Of a stretch of 64,000 nucleotides of DNA, positions 9,052 through 16,457 are shown in pieces (the first letter of the stretch is position 1; each line of letters begins with the position of its first letter). Location: the NCBI GenBank assembly GCA_963709995.1, contig CAVPYN010000008.1:62001-126000 (forward strand), written 5' to 3'. A program made the position numbers and the translations under genes. Under the pieces are notes generated by a model that was not told the DNA's origin, searched no databases, and saw only the letters and a program-made list of their open reading frames with translations. This DNA is from JAUIIK01 sp963709995. GTDB lineage: Bacteria; Chloroflexota; Chloroflexia; Thermomicrobiales; CFX8.

Positions 9052-9966
9052 TTGAGGGTTGCCTTGCAAGCCCCGCATAGGACCCGGAGGCAGCGCGAGC
9101 GCAGGCGGCTGATCCTGTTCGCGCTGCCCTGGGTTCTTGGCGTCACCTTTCTCCATGCCGGCCCGATGCTCATGGCGGCTGGGCTGTCGATGACCGACTG
9201 GGTGTTTACCTCGTCGCCCACCTGGCGCGGCGCCGATCACTATCGAACGCTGATGACCGATGATCTGTTCTGGACATCACTGCGTAATTCCGCCTACTAC
9301 GCGGCGATCACCGTGCCGGTCGGAGTTGCGCTTGCCTTTGGATTGGCGCTTGTCCTCAGCCGCCCCTGGAGAGGAATGGGCCTGTTCAGGACCATCTTCT
9401 TCATGCCCGCGCTTGTGTCAGGTGTTTCGATCGCCATGGTCTGGGGATGGCTCTTCAATCCTCGTTTCGGGGCGATCAACACCGCGCTGCGAGAATTCGG
9501 CCTCCCCGCGCCGGGCTGGTTTGGAGACCCGAGATGGGCGATGCCGGCGCTGATCGTGCTCGGCCTGTGGGGAATCGGCGGGACGATGTTGATCTATATC
9601 GCCGGTTTACAGAACATCCCCAGGGAGCTCTATGATGCCGCGCGGCTCGACGGCGCGGGACGCTGGGCGGCAACGAAGCATGTCACGCTGCCGATGATCT
9701 CCTCGGTGACATTCTTTCTGCTCGTCGTCGGGACGATCGGTTCCTTGCAGCTCTTCACCCCGGCCTATGTGCTGACGGACGGCGGTCCTCGCAATGCGAC
9801 ATTGACGCTGCCGCTCTACATCTACAAGAACGCGTTCACGTTTCAGAAGTTCGGTTATGGCGCGGCGCTGACCGTCGTGCTGATTCTGGTGACAATGATC
9901 TTGACTCTGATCCAGCTCGCCCTGGCGAAGCGATGGGTGTTCTATGCGGGATTGGGGGCGAGATGA
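9052..9966 (+). CDS. Sugar ABC transporter permease (MalF/UgpA-like)
   Basis: About 304 residues and six membrane helices. The EAA loop that docks the ATPase is visible as IPRELYDAARLDGAGRWAATKHVTLP. No ATG is available. The in-frame TTG at 9052 directly after the upstream stop is used here; TTG 9016 (inside the previous gene) and TTG 9064 are alternatives. It pairs with the next gene's product to form the channel for the sugar bound by the preceding lipoprotein. Confidence 0.85.
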   Translation: MRVALQAPHRTRRQRERRRLILFALPWVLGVTFLHAGPMLMAAGLSMTDWVFTSSPTWRGADHYRTLMTDDLFWTSLRNSAYYAAITVPVGVALAFGLALVLSRPWRGMGLFRTIFFMPALVSGVSIAMVWGWLFNPRFGAINTALREFGLPAPGWFGDPRWAMPALIVLGLWGIGGTMLIYIAGLQNIPRELYDAARLDGAGRWAATKHVTLPMISSVTFFLLVVGTIGSLQLFTPAYVLTDGGPRNATLTLPLYIYKNAFTFQKFGYGAALTVVLILVTMILTLIQLALAKRWVFYAGLGAR

Positions 9967-10820
9967 TGGCTCGGCCGGCCGGAGGACCTCTGCGGCGTGC
10001 CGGAGCGATAGCCGAGCGCGTCGGGATCTATCTCGTTCTCGCGGTGGCGAGTTGTCTCTTTCTCCTGCCGTTCTACTGGATGATTGCGACGGCGCTGAAG
10101 CCACGGCAACTGGTCTACCGCTTCCCCCCTGACTGGCTCGCCGGGGACCTGACGCTGGCGAACTTCAGCGCTGGCTGGAATGCGCTGCCCTTTGATCGGT
10201 TCTTTGTCAACACGCTGGTGGTTACCCTGCTAACCGTTGCCGGAACGTTGCTTTCTTCCTCACTGGTTGGGTTCGGGATCGCTCGCTACCGTGGTCGCCT
10301 GGCAGACGTCCTCTTCCTGTTCGTACTTCTGACGATGATGGTGCCGCCGACTGCCACGCTCATCCCAAGGTTCGTGATCTTCAGCGAGCTTGGATGGACG
10401 AATTCCTACCTTCCAATCGTTCTACCGTACTGGTTCGGAGTTCCGTTCTTCATCTTCCTGTTCAGGCAGTTCTTTTCCGCGATACCTCAGGAGTACTTTG
10501 ACGCCGCCGAACTCGATGGAGCTTCGCCGTGGGCGCTCTATTTTCAGGTTGCGACGCCGCTGGCGCGGCCAGCGTTTGTTACTGCTGCCCTGTTTGCCAC
10601 GCTCATTGCCTGGAATGATTTCCTCGACCCGCTGGTGTACTTGTCAACCCTCGATAAGTTCACGATTCAGCTGGGGCTGGCAAGCTTTCGGGGGCAGTAC
10701 ATCGCGGATCTGCATCTGATGATGCCGATGGCCCTCCTGGCGATGTTGCCGGTCTTGGTCCTTGTAGCTGTCGGGCAACGATGGATTGCTCGCGGCCTAG
10801 CGCCCGATCTGGAGAAATAG
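9963..10820 (+). CDS. Sugar ABC transporter permease (MalG/UgpE-like)
   Basis: 285 residues from ATG 9963, which overlaps the stop of the preceding permease (ATGA) and has a purine-rich GGGGGCGAG in front; a longer in-frame ATG at 9933 lies deeper inside the upstream gene. Six helices, with EAA loop IPQEYFDAAELDGASPWALYFQVATPLARP. It completes the heterodimeric membrane channel of the importer. It lies four bases upstream of the HprK-like kinase gene, so that gene is likely co-transcribed. Confidence 0.87.
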   Translation: MMARPAGGPLRRAGAIAERVGIYLVLAVASCLFLLPFYWMIATALKPRQLVYRFPPDWLAGDLTLANFSAGWNALPFDRFFVNTLVVTLLTVAGTLLSSSLVGFGIARYRGRLADVLFLFVLLTMMVPPTATLIPRFVIFSELGWTNSYLPIVLPYWFGVPFFIFLFRQFFSAIPQEYFDAAELDGASPWALYFQVATPLARPAFVTAALFATLIAWNDFLDPLVYLSTLDKFTIQLGLASFRGQYIADLHLMMPMALLAMLPVLVLVAVGQRWIARGLAPDLEK

Positions 10821-10824
10821 CGAA

Positions 10825-11835
10825 ATGTCGACAGTTGAATTCGAACGGCGCGTGGTCCGGGATCAACAGCCCGCGGACGATCCCCTGCTAGAGGGTGAGC
10901 AACCCGACAGGATCCTGGAACTTGAAGGGCTAGGAATCCCGTTTCGACTAGAAACGAATGATCCGCGAATTGAGCAGGTGGCGCTGCAAGCATTCGGGCC
11001 GCGAGGAGAAGCAGTGACGGTTGAGTCTCCGGTGACATTGCGGCTGCTCGTGCATGATCTCCCGGAAGACCCCAGCTGGCAGCCGCTCCAGCCAGTCCTG
11101 CGCGCGCAGGGAGACCATTTCTATGTTGCCGCCAGCAGGGCGTCGGTTGTAGCTGGCGACCTCAACAAGGGCTTTGCCTTCGGTTTCATATCCGATCGGC
11201 AGGCGAGTCATGAAGAACACCTTCGCAGCACGATGATGCTATCCCCGTTTCTCTGGATGGCAACCGCGCGATCACTCTCGGCTATTCACTGCGCGGCGGT
11301 GAGATATGGCGACACGACGATCATGTTGCGAGGGAAGCCAAACGCCGGAAAGACGACGCTGGCATACGCGGCGTTGCGCCAGGGATTTTCATTGCTTTGC
11401 GAAGACGTTGCGTTCGCCTGGCGGGCGGGCGATGATGTCGAGTTGCGCGGCATGCCCTGGCTCCTCTATTTGAAGCCGGATGCGGTCAGCTTCTTTCCGG
11501 AACTGGACGGCCTTCCACCGCTGGAACGTTACAACGGCGAGTCCAAAATCCTGGTTCAGATCAGAGATCGATTTGGCGGACAAGTTGTCCAGCGAGCCTC
11601 GCTCGGGCCAACGGTTTTCGTCGAACGCTCGCCGGAAAATCAAAACGTGCTGCACCCATTGCCGCCCGAAGACGCGCTGATTCAATACGAAGAAACGCGC
11701 ATCGCTGTTGAACGACGGAGCGCGGGCGATATCGATATCTGGGGCAGGATGCTCGATCAGCCGGTCTTTCGATTTGAAGTTGGACCGGATCCTCTAGCTG
11801 CCGCGGAAGTGCTGAAAGATCTATGTCAAGGTTGA
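10825..11835 (+). CDS. HprK-related P-loop kinase-like protein
   Basis: 336 residues. The second half resembles the HPr kinase/phosphorylase C-terminal fold: LSAIHCAAVRYGDTTIMLRG, then P-loop GKPNAGKTT at about 170-178, then LLCEDVAFAW in the place of the HprK Asp pair. Classic HprK phosphorylates HPr of the sugar PTS in carbon-source control; many relatives without PTS partners have unknown targets. The first ~150 residues are unlike the HprK N-domain. Four bases separate it from the sugar permease gene, which suggests a role linked to sugar uptake. Its stop codon lies inside the -35 box of the aroF attenuator promoter. Family membership is fairly sure, function open. Confidence 0.6.
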   Translation: MSTVEFERRVVRDQQPADDPLLEGEQPDRILELEGLGIPFRLETNDPRIEQVALQAFGPRGEAVTVESPVTLRLLVHDLPEDPSWQPLQPVLRAQGDHFYVAASRASVVAGDLNKGFAFGFISDRQASHEEHLRSTMMLSPFLWMATARSLSAIHCAAVRYGDTTIMLRGKPNAGKTTLAYAALRQGFSLLCEDVAFAWRAGDDVELRGMPWLLYLKPDAVSFFPELDGLPPLERYNGESKILVQIRDRFGGQVVQRASLGPTVFVERSPENQNVLHPLPPEDALIQYEETRIAVERRSAGDIDIWGRMLDQPVFRFEVGPDPLAAAEVLKDLCQG

Positions 11836-11860
11836 CAGGGCATGATTCGCATAATACGAT
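11832..11860 (+). promoter_or_regulatory. Sigma-70-type promoter of the aroF attenuator transcript
   Basis: TTGACA at 11832-11837 is a perfect -35 box. After a 17-base spacer comes TACGAT at 11855-11860 as the -10 box. The expected transcript start is 6-7 bases further on, at about 11867, which is the A of the leader-peptide ATG. The transcript would therefore be leaderless or nearly so, which fits the absence of any ribosome site before that ATG. Confidence 0.65.
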
Positions 11861-11866
11861 GCCCCC

Positions 11867-11986
11867 ATGAATGAGGACTGTGGAGAAATTGAAGTAGGCG
11901 ACCCCGGCGCAAATCGATGGCGCTTCTATTTCTACTTTACCCTTCTGGTGTCGCCGGTGGGGTCGAAAGGGCGCGAGCCCGAATAG
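11867..11986 (+). CDS. Aromatic leader peptide of the aroF attenuator (39 codons)
   Basis: Small gene from ATG 11867 to TAG 11984-11986. Codons 18-24 (11918-11938) encode WRFYFYF, six aromatic residues in seven, directly upstream of the gene for the first enzyme of aromatic amino-acid synthesis. This is the hallmark of ribosome-mediated attenuation: a ribosome short of Trp-, Phe- or Tyr-tRNA stalls here and changes folding of the RNA ahead. No Shine-Dalgarno is visible, and the promoter places the 5' end at or beside the ATG, so translation is probably leaderless. The peptide itself is not expected to have a function. Confidence 0.8.
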   Translation: MNEDCGEIEVGDPGANRWRFYFYFTLLVSPVGSKGREPE

Positions 11987-12022
11987 ATCCACAGAAACCG
12001 CAGGCGAGACCGGAGGCAGAGG
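11900..12022 (+). promoter_or_regulatory. Alternative RNA stems of the aroF attenuator
   Basis: Hand pairing gives two exclusive stems. Stem 1:2 pairs GACCCCGGCG (11900-11909, just before the aromatic codons) with 11952-11964 through 10 bp around a three-base bulge. Stem 2:3 pairs 11944-11958 with 12009-12022 through about 12 bp with a G-A mismatch and a small internal loop. Stem 2:3 sequesters the whole 5' arm of the terminator at 12016-12036. A ribosome stalled on codons 18-24 would cover segment 1 and favour 2:3, allowing read-through into aroF. A small GGGC-GCGA-GCCC hairpin lies between. The pairing is by eye, not computed. Confidence 0.6.
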
Positions 12023-12046
12023 CGCAAGTCCTCTGCTTTTTGTTTT
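12016..12046 (+). terminator. Intrinsic terminator of the aroF attenuator
   Basis: Perfect 7-bp stem GCAGAGG (12016-12022) with CCTCTGC (12030-12036), loop CGCAAGT, followed directly by TTTTTGTTTT. It lies about 20 bases before the aroF start, leaving room only for the AGGAG-like ribosome site. This is a textbook factor-independent terminator placed to stop transcription before the gene when aromatic aminoacyl-tRNAs are plentiful. Confidence 0.85.
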
Positions 12047-12067
12047 AACAGGAGCAGGGAGCAGAGC

Positions 12068-13114
12068 ATGATGATTGTCACGATGGCAGTAGATTGCACG
12101 CTGGAGCAGAAATCGCGGGTGACGTCGCATCTCAGAGACTTTGGTTTTCAGACGCACGTCCTTGAGGGCGCTGGCCCGACCGTCGTAGGCGCGACCGGCC
12201 GTGTCGTATCCGACGAGCTTGTGGAACAAGTCAGAGGTCTTGCCGGAGTCGCGCTCGTGTCGCGATCGGCTCAGCCATATATGCTTGCCCAGCGCGCTGC
12301 CCGCCCTGGTGGCAGCAGGGTGCCGGTGGGCGGCGATCCCGGTATCGTCATCGGGGCCGGGGACCTTACCGTCATGGCCGGGACGTGTTCGGTCGAGAAT
12401 CGCGAAGTCACGCTGACCGTCGCACGATCAATTGCCGCTGCTGGCGCCAAGATGCTCCGCGGCGGCGCTTTCAAACCTCGTACGTCCCCGTATTCGTTCC
12501 AGGGCCTGGGTGAAGAGGGCCTTCAGATCCTGGCTGAAGCACGCGAGGCAACCGGGCTGCCGATCGTGACCGAGGTGATGGAGCCGGAGCAGGTCGAATT
12601 GGTGGCGGCCTACGCGGACATGCTCCAGATCGGCTCGCGCAACATGTCGAACTTCCCGCTGTTACGGCGTGTTGCCACCACTGGCAAGCCGATCCTTCTG
12701 AAGCGCGGGTTCTCAGCCACGATCAACGAATGGCTGATGTCCGCGGAGTACGTTCTGGCCGGCGGAAACGATCAGGTGGTGCTCTGCGAGCGCGGCATTC
12801 GAGCGTTCGATACATCCACCCGTTTCACGCTCGATCTCAATGCCATCCCGCTTGTCAAGCGACTGACGCATCTCCCGGTGATTGTCGACCCGAGTCATGG
12901 TGTTGGAATTCGCGATCTGGTGCCGCAGATGGCGCTTGCTGGGGTTGCCGCAGGCGCGGACGGACTGATGATAGAAGTGCATCCAGATCCGCTGCATGCG
13001 TTGAGCGACGCGGATCAGACGATCAGCCTGGAAACCTTCGAACGGACGATGCGGTCGGTGGAAGCAGTGCGGAACGCGATTCAGGAGTCAAGTGAACTGG
13101 CCGTCGTCGCTTGA
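12068..13114 (+). CDS. aroF: 3-deoxy-7-phosphoheptulonate (DAHP) synthase, AroF/AroA(G) type
   Basis: 348 residues. It condenses phosphoenolpyruvate and erythrose 4-phosphate to DAHP, the first step to Trp, Phe and Tyr. A ferredoxin-like N-terminal domain (about 1-70) precedes the barrel, as in the Thermotoga-type enzyme. Catalytic and metal regions are visible: KMLRGGAFKPRTSPYSFQG, LQIGSRNMSNF, LLKRGF, DPSHGVG and GLMIEVHPDP. The usual GPCSVE motif reads GTCSVE here, a Pro-to-Thr change. ATG 12068 is preceded by CAGGAGCAGGGAGCAGAGC. Expression is probably controlled by the leader peptide and terminator just upstream. The 3' end overlaps the convergent gene by 34 bases. Confidence 0.93.
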   Translation: MMIVTMAVDCTLEQKSRVTSHLRDFGFQTHVLEGAGPTVVGATGRVVSDELVEQVRGLAGVALVSRSAQPYMLAQRAARPGGSRVPVGGDPGIVIGAGDLTVMAGTCSVENREVTLTVARSIAAAGAKMLRGGAFKPRTSPYSFQGLGEEGLQILAEAREATGLPIVTEVMEPEQVELVAAYADMLQIGSRNMSNFPLLRRVATTGKPILLKRGFSATINEWLMSAEYVLAGGNDQVVLCERGIRAFDTSTRFTLDLNAIPLVKRLTHLPVIVDPSHGVGIRDLVPQMALAGVAAGADGLMIEVHPDPLHALSDADQTISLETFERTMRSVEAVRNAIQESSELAVVA

Positions 13115-13704
13115 GGCAGATCGACGTCGTAAATCGCGAATCCGCTGGCAAGGTCCACAATCAACGCCGTTCGGGGAGCCTTCAGGATGCGGAAGAACAT
13201 CCAGATGTCCCCGCCCGCTCCCATGGTGTTCAGGAGTGATAGGAAGAGTACCCAGCCGGTCACCGCTGGCCAGATCGAAGCCGCGATCAGTGCGCCCCCG
13301 TTGATGACGATTAGCGGGAAAAGAAGGACGATGCCGTAGGCCCTCCTGGTCAGGGGATCGTGACAGGTTGTGTAGAAGAAGCCTGGCCCCGCGCCGAATG
13401 AAGGACGTTTGCCGCCAGCGAGAATGGCAACGCCATGAAGGACCTCATGAGTGATGACCAGGATGACCGCGAACGAAATGCCAACGAGGAGATTGAGGAC
13501 CGAAATAGACCCGCTGACTTCTTGCTGCCCGCTCAGGATACCAACCACAACTCCGAACATGACCCACCAGATCGGGGCGAGCAGCACACCAAGAATAGAG
13601 ACGCGGAGGAGATCGATCCGTTCACTTCGGATCAATCGGTATCCGCTTATGATCGGCGGGTCAGCGATCGGCGGCTTGCCTATCCAGGGACGAATTTGTT
13701 GCAC
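13081..13704 (-). CDS. DUF3267-family membrane protein, putative zincin-type metallopeptidase
   Basis: 207 residues with about four membrane helices. ITHEVLHGVAILAGGKRPSFGAGPGFFYTT contains the HExxH-like motif HEVLHG that marks the DUF3267 family, thought to be intramembrane zinc proteases without a known substrate. The gene converges on aroF and overlaps its last 34 bases. It is divergent from selB, from which it is separated by 91 bases. Family assignment rests on the HEVLHG motif in a helix plus the size; activity is inferred only. Confidence 0.7.
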   Translation of the reverse strand: MQQIRPWIGKPPIADPPIISGYRLIRSERIDLLRVSILGVLLAPIWWVMFGVVVGILSGQQEVSGSISVLNLLVGISFAVILVITHEVLHGVAILAGGKRPSFGAGPGFFYTTCHDPLTRRAYGIVLLFPLIVINGGALIAASIWPAVTGWVLFLSLLNTMGAGGDIWMFFRILKAPRTALIVDLASGFAIYDVDLPQATTASSLDS

Positions 13705-13795
13705 GACAACCTCAGCTATACTTCTTCAGTCGCGCCCGGTACACGGCGCAAAGGTCTTGCGACCTCATCGGATTTAACAGCATACAGATAGCATC

Positions 13796-15694
13796 ATGAA
13801 GACTCGAGCATTCGTTGTCGGCACCGCCGGGCATGTGGATCATGGCAAGTCCACCCTTGTGACACGCTTGACCGGGATAGATCCTGACCGGCTACAGGAA
13901 GAGAAAGACCGCGAACTTACCATCGACCTTGGTTTTGCCTGGCTCGAACTTCCGGGTGGCCAATCGATCAGCATCGTAGACGTTCCCGGCCACGAGCGGT
14001 TCATCAAAAACATGCTTGCGGGCGTCGGCGGGATCGACGCGGTCTTGTTCGTAGTGGCGGCCGATGAGGGGCCGATGCCCCAGACTCGCGAACATCTATC
14101 GATTCTCGACCTTCTCGAAATCGAATCCGGCGTCATCGCGTTGACAAAACGAGATCTCGTTGACGACGAATGGCTGGATCTCGTCATCGAGGAGACCCGT
14201 GAAGTCGTCGCCGGAACGATACTGGAGTCTGCTCCGATCGTGCCGGTTTCGTCGACCACCGGCGAAGGCTGCGATGAGTTGTTGCATCAGCTGGAGCGTG
14301 TCATCACCACCGTAGGCGAAAAACAAGGCCGGGGACGTGCCAGGCTCCCGGTGGATCGAGTCTTTTCAGTCACGGGTTTCGGAACGGTCGTTACCGGCAC
14401 GCTCGCTGGTTCGTCCCTGTCGCTCGGTGATGAGGTCGAACTGCTGCCCTCCGGCCGGCGCGGGCGGGTGCGTGGGCTCCAGACTCACGGTGAAGCGATT
14501 GAGACCGCCGTTCCCGGTTCGCGGGTTGCGGTCAATGTGACCGGGATTGATCGCGACCAGGCACAGCGCGGGGACGTGCTCAGCGTGCCGGGATGGCTGC
14601 GTCCATCGGCGATGATCGATGCGCGGATCAGAATGGCGGCGACGGCCCCGAGGGCGTTGGAACAGAACGACCCGGTCGATCTCTTCGTTGGGTCGGCCGA
14701 GCGCGCGGCGCAGGTGACCCTGCTCGACGCGGACGCGATCGAGCCCGGTGATTCCGGCTGGGTCCAGATTCGAGTTCCAGAGCCGGTTGCTGTGGCAGAG
14801 GGCGATCTGTTTATCCTCCGTCAAGCATCCCCCAGTCTGACGATCGGCGGGGGCCGGGTTGTCAATGCTCATCCGAAACGACATCGTCGCTTCAGACCGG
14901 AGGTCATCTCCGAGTTGGAGACTCGACTGAGCGGAACGCCAGCGGATCTTCTCGCTCAACGAGTGGCCGAGTCGCCGGCGACACTGGCGGAAGTCGCGCG
15001 ATACCTGGAGTTGGACGACGATTCCGCTCGAGGCGCTGCAAGCGAGGCGATTGCCAGCGGGCATGTCCGCGTCGTTGGCGCGCCAACAACCGGGGAGCCC
15101 ACTCCAGAAGCACCCTTGATGGACGTCGATCAGTACAGTCGACACGCAGCTGGGATTGTCGAAGCCGTGTCTGGGTATCACGAACAGTATCCGCTGCGCC
15201 GCGGGATGCCACGGGAGGCAGTACGAAGCCAGAGCAGGCTCGAAGGACGATGGTTTGATCGCATCATTCAATCATTGGCTGGCGAGGGGCGCGTTGTGGC
15301 CGTGGATGATGTTCTGGCGCTTCCCGCTTTCAGGATCTCTCTCAACGCGGAACAGTCCGACCGGGCCGGGCGCTTCATCCAGGCTCTCGCGTCGAGTGCA
15401 TACAGCCCCCCGTCGCCGGATGAGTTCGGACTGGATCGAGAGCTTCTTGGCGTGCTCGAATCGCAAGGCGATATCGTTTCGATCGGCGGGAACGTCGTCT
15501 TCGGTCGTGCCGTCATCGACCGGATCGAGGCTGAGACCCTCGAGATCATTGACCGGGACGGTAGTATCACGCTCGCCGGATTCCGGGATCACTTCAACAC
15601 CAGCCGGAAGTACGCGCAGGCAGTGCTCGAATATTTCGATGAGCAGCGCGTAACACGCCGAACTGGAGATGAACGGGTTCGTGGGAGTGGCTGA
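13796..15694 (+). CDS. selB: Selenocysteine-specific elongation factor SelB
   Basis: 632 residues. A GTPase that brings selenocysteyl-tRNA to UGA codons marked by a SECIS hairpin. G1 GHVDHGKST at about 12-20, G3 DVPGHERF near 62 and G4 TKRD near 121 are clear. Domains II-III follow (VFSVTGFGTVVTGTLAGSSLSLGDEV). The C-terminal winged-helix part ends with FRDHFNTSRKYAQAVLEYFDEQRVTRRTGDERV, which is diagnostic for SelB and separates it from EF-Tu. No selA, selD or selC is in the window. The downstream PIG-L gene overlaps its end by 26 bases. No strong ribosome site is seen before ATG 13796. Confidence 0.92.
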   Translation: MKTRAFVVGTAGHVDHGKSTLVTRLTGIDPDRLQEEKDRELTIDLGFAWLELPGGQSISIVDVPGHERFIKNMLAGVGGIDAVLFVVAADEGPMPQTREHLSILDLLEIESGVIALTKRDLVDDEWLDLVIEETREVVAGTILESAPIVPVSSTTGEGCDELLHQLERVITTVGEKQGRGRARLPVDRVFSVTGFGTVVTGTLAGSSLSLGDEVELLPSGRRGRVRGLQTHGEAIETAVPGSRVAVNVTGIDRDQAQRGDVLSVPGWLRPSAMIDARIRMAATAPRALEQNDPVDLFVGSAERAAQVTLLDADAIEPGDSGWVQIRVPEPVAVAEGDLFILRQASPSLTIGGGRVVNAHPKRHRRFRPEVISELETRLSGTPADLLAQRVAESPATLAEVARYLELDDDSARGAASEAIASGHVRVVGAPTTGEPTPEAPLMDVDQYSRHAAGIVEAVSGYHEQYPLRRGMPREAVRSQSRLEGRWFDRIIQSLAGEGRVVAVDDVLALPAFRISLNAEQSDRAGRFIQALASSAYSPPSPDEFGLDRELLGVLESQGDIVSIGGNVVFGRAVIDRIEAETLEIIDRDGSITLAGFRDHFNTSRKYAQAVLEYFDEQRVTRRTGDERVRGSG

Positions 15695-16457
15695 CGTCGT
15701 ATTCGTGCAGCCACACTACGATGACGTTGCGTTGTCCTGCGGCGGAACGGTAGCGCAGTTGGCGGCGCATTCATCCCCGCTTATCGTTACGGTCTGTGGC
15801 GGTTCTCCAAGCGCCCCGCCCTCCGAATTCGCGCAGATGCAGCACAACAGATGGAATCTCGCTGACGAGGAAGTGATCGCCGAACGCAGGAAAGAGGACC
15901 GTCGCGCCGCTCGGGAACTCGGTGAATCCGTGAGGACGATTTCGTTCGATCTGCCCGACGCGATCTATCGCAACCCCTCCTACGGTTCCGAGGAGGCGCT
16001 CTTCGGGGATCTGGAGGACGATGATTACGGGCTTGTGGCCGGGTTGGCACATGAACTCGCGTCGCTCGGCAGCGTCTTCGCCGTGCCGCTGGCTGTTGGG
16101 CATCACGTGGATCACCAGATCGTCTTCAGGGCTGGAGAGGCGTTGCACATGAAGGGCCACAATGTGTGGTTTTACGCCGATCTTCCTTACGCGTTGGAGA
16201 AGGGTGTTCTGGGCGCCAGGCTCAGCGCGATTACCGCGGCATCGATGTGTGTGCGCAGCCTGTCGCAAATCGACTTCGATCGGAAGTGGAACGCGATAGA
16301 GTGTTACCGTTCGCAACTACCGGTGCTGTTCAGGGCGATCGAAGACCCGCGCGACCGCTTCTTGCGCTTTGGGCGTAGTCGAGGTGATCGTACTCCGGTC
16401 GAACGATTCTGGCGGCTGAAGAGCGTCGCCAATCCGGGAGGGAGCATGAGCTCATGA
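15669..16457 (+). CDS. PIG-L/LmbE-family deacetylase
   Basis: 262 residues. Zinc-dependent de-N-acetylase family acting on N-acetylglucosaminyl compounds. The metal motif PHYDDVALSCGG near the N-terminus and HHVDHQ further on match the AHxDD and HxxH signatures, with Tyr replacing the usual residue before DD. ATG 15669 lies inside the end of selB; an in-frame GTG at 15687 is an alternative. The stop overlaps the next start (ATGA), so it is coupled to the acyl-CoA dehydrogenase gene. The substrate is unknown; bacillithiol or mycothiol-type synthesis is one possibility but no partner genes are near. Confidence 0.8.
   Translation: MNGFVGVADVVFVQPHYDDVALSCGGTVAQLAAHSSPLIVTVCGGSPSAPPSEFAQMQHNRWNLADEEVIAERRKEDRRAARELGESVRTISFDLPDAIYRNPSYGSEEALFGDLEDDDYGLVAGLAHELASLGSVFAVPLAVGHHVDHQIVFRAGEALHMKGHNVWFYADLPYALEKGVLGARLSAITAASMCVRSLSQIDFDRKWNAIECYRSQLPVLFRAIEDPRDRFLRFGRSRGDRTPVERFWRLKSVANPGGSMSS

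Noticed and set aside
8115..9221. Minus-strand 368-residue frame
   Set aside because: Antisense to the solute-binding lipoprotein and permease, with no ribosome site or family motif.
14366..15271. Minus-strand 301-residue frame
   Set aside because: Antisense to selB; high-GC shadow frame without motifs.
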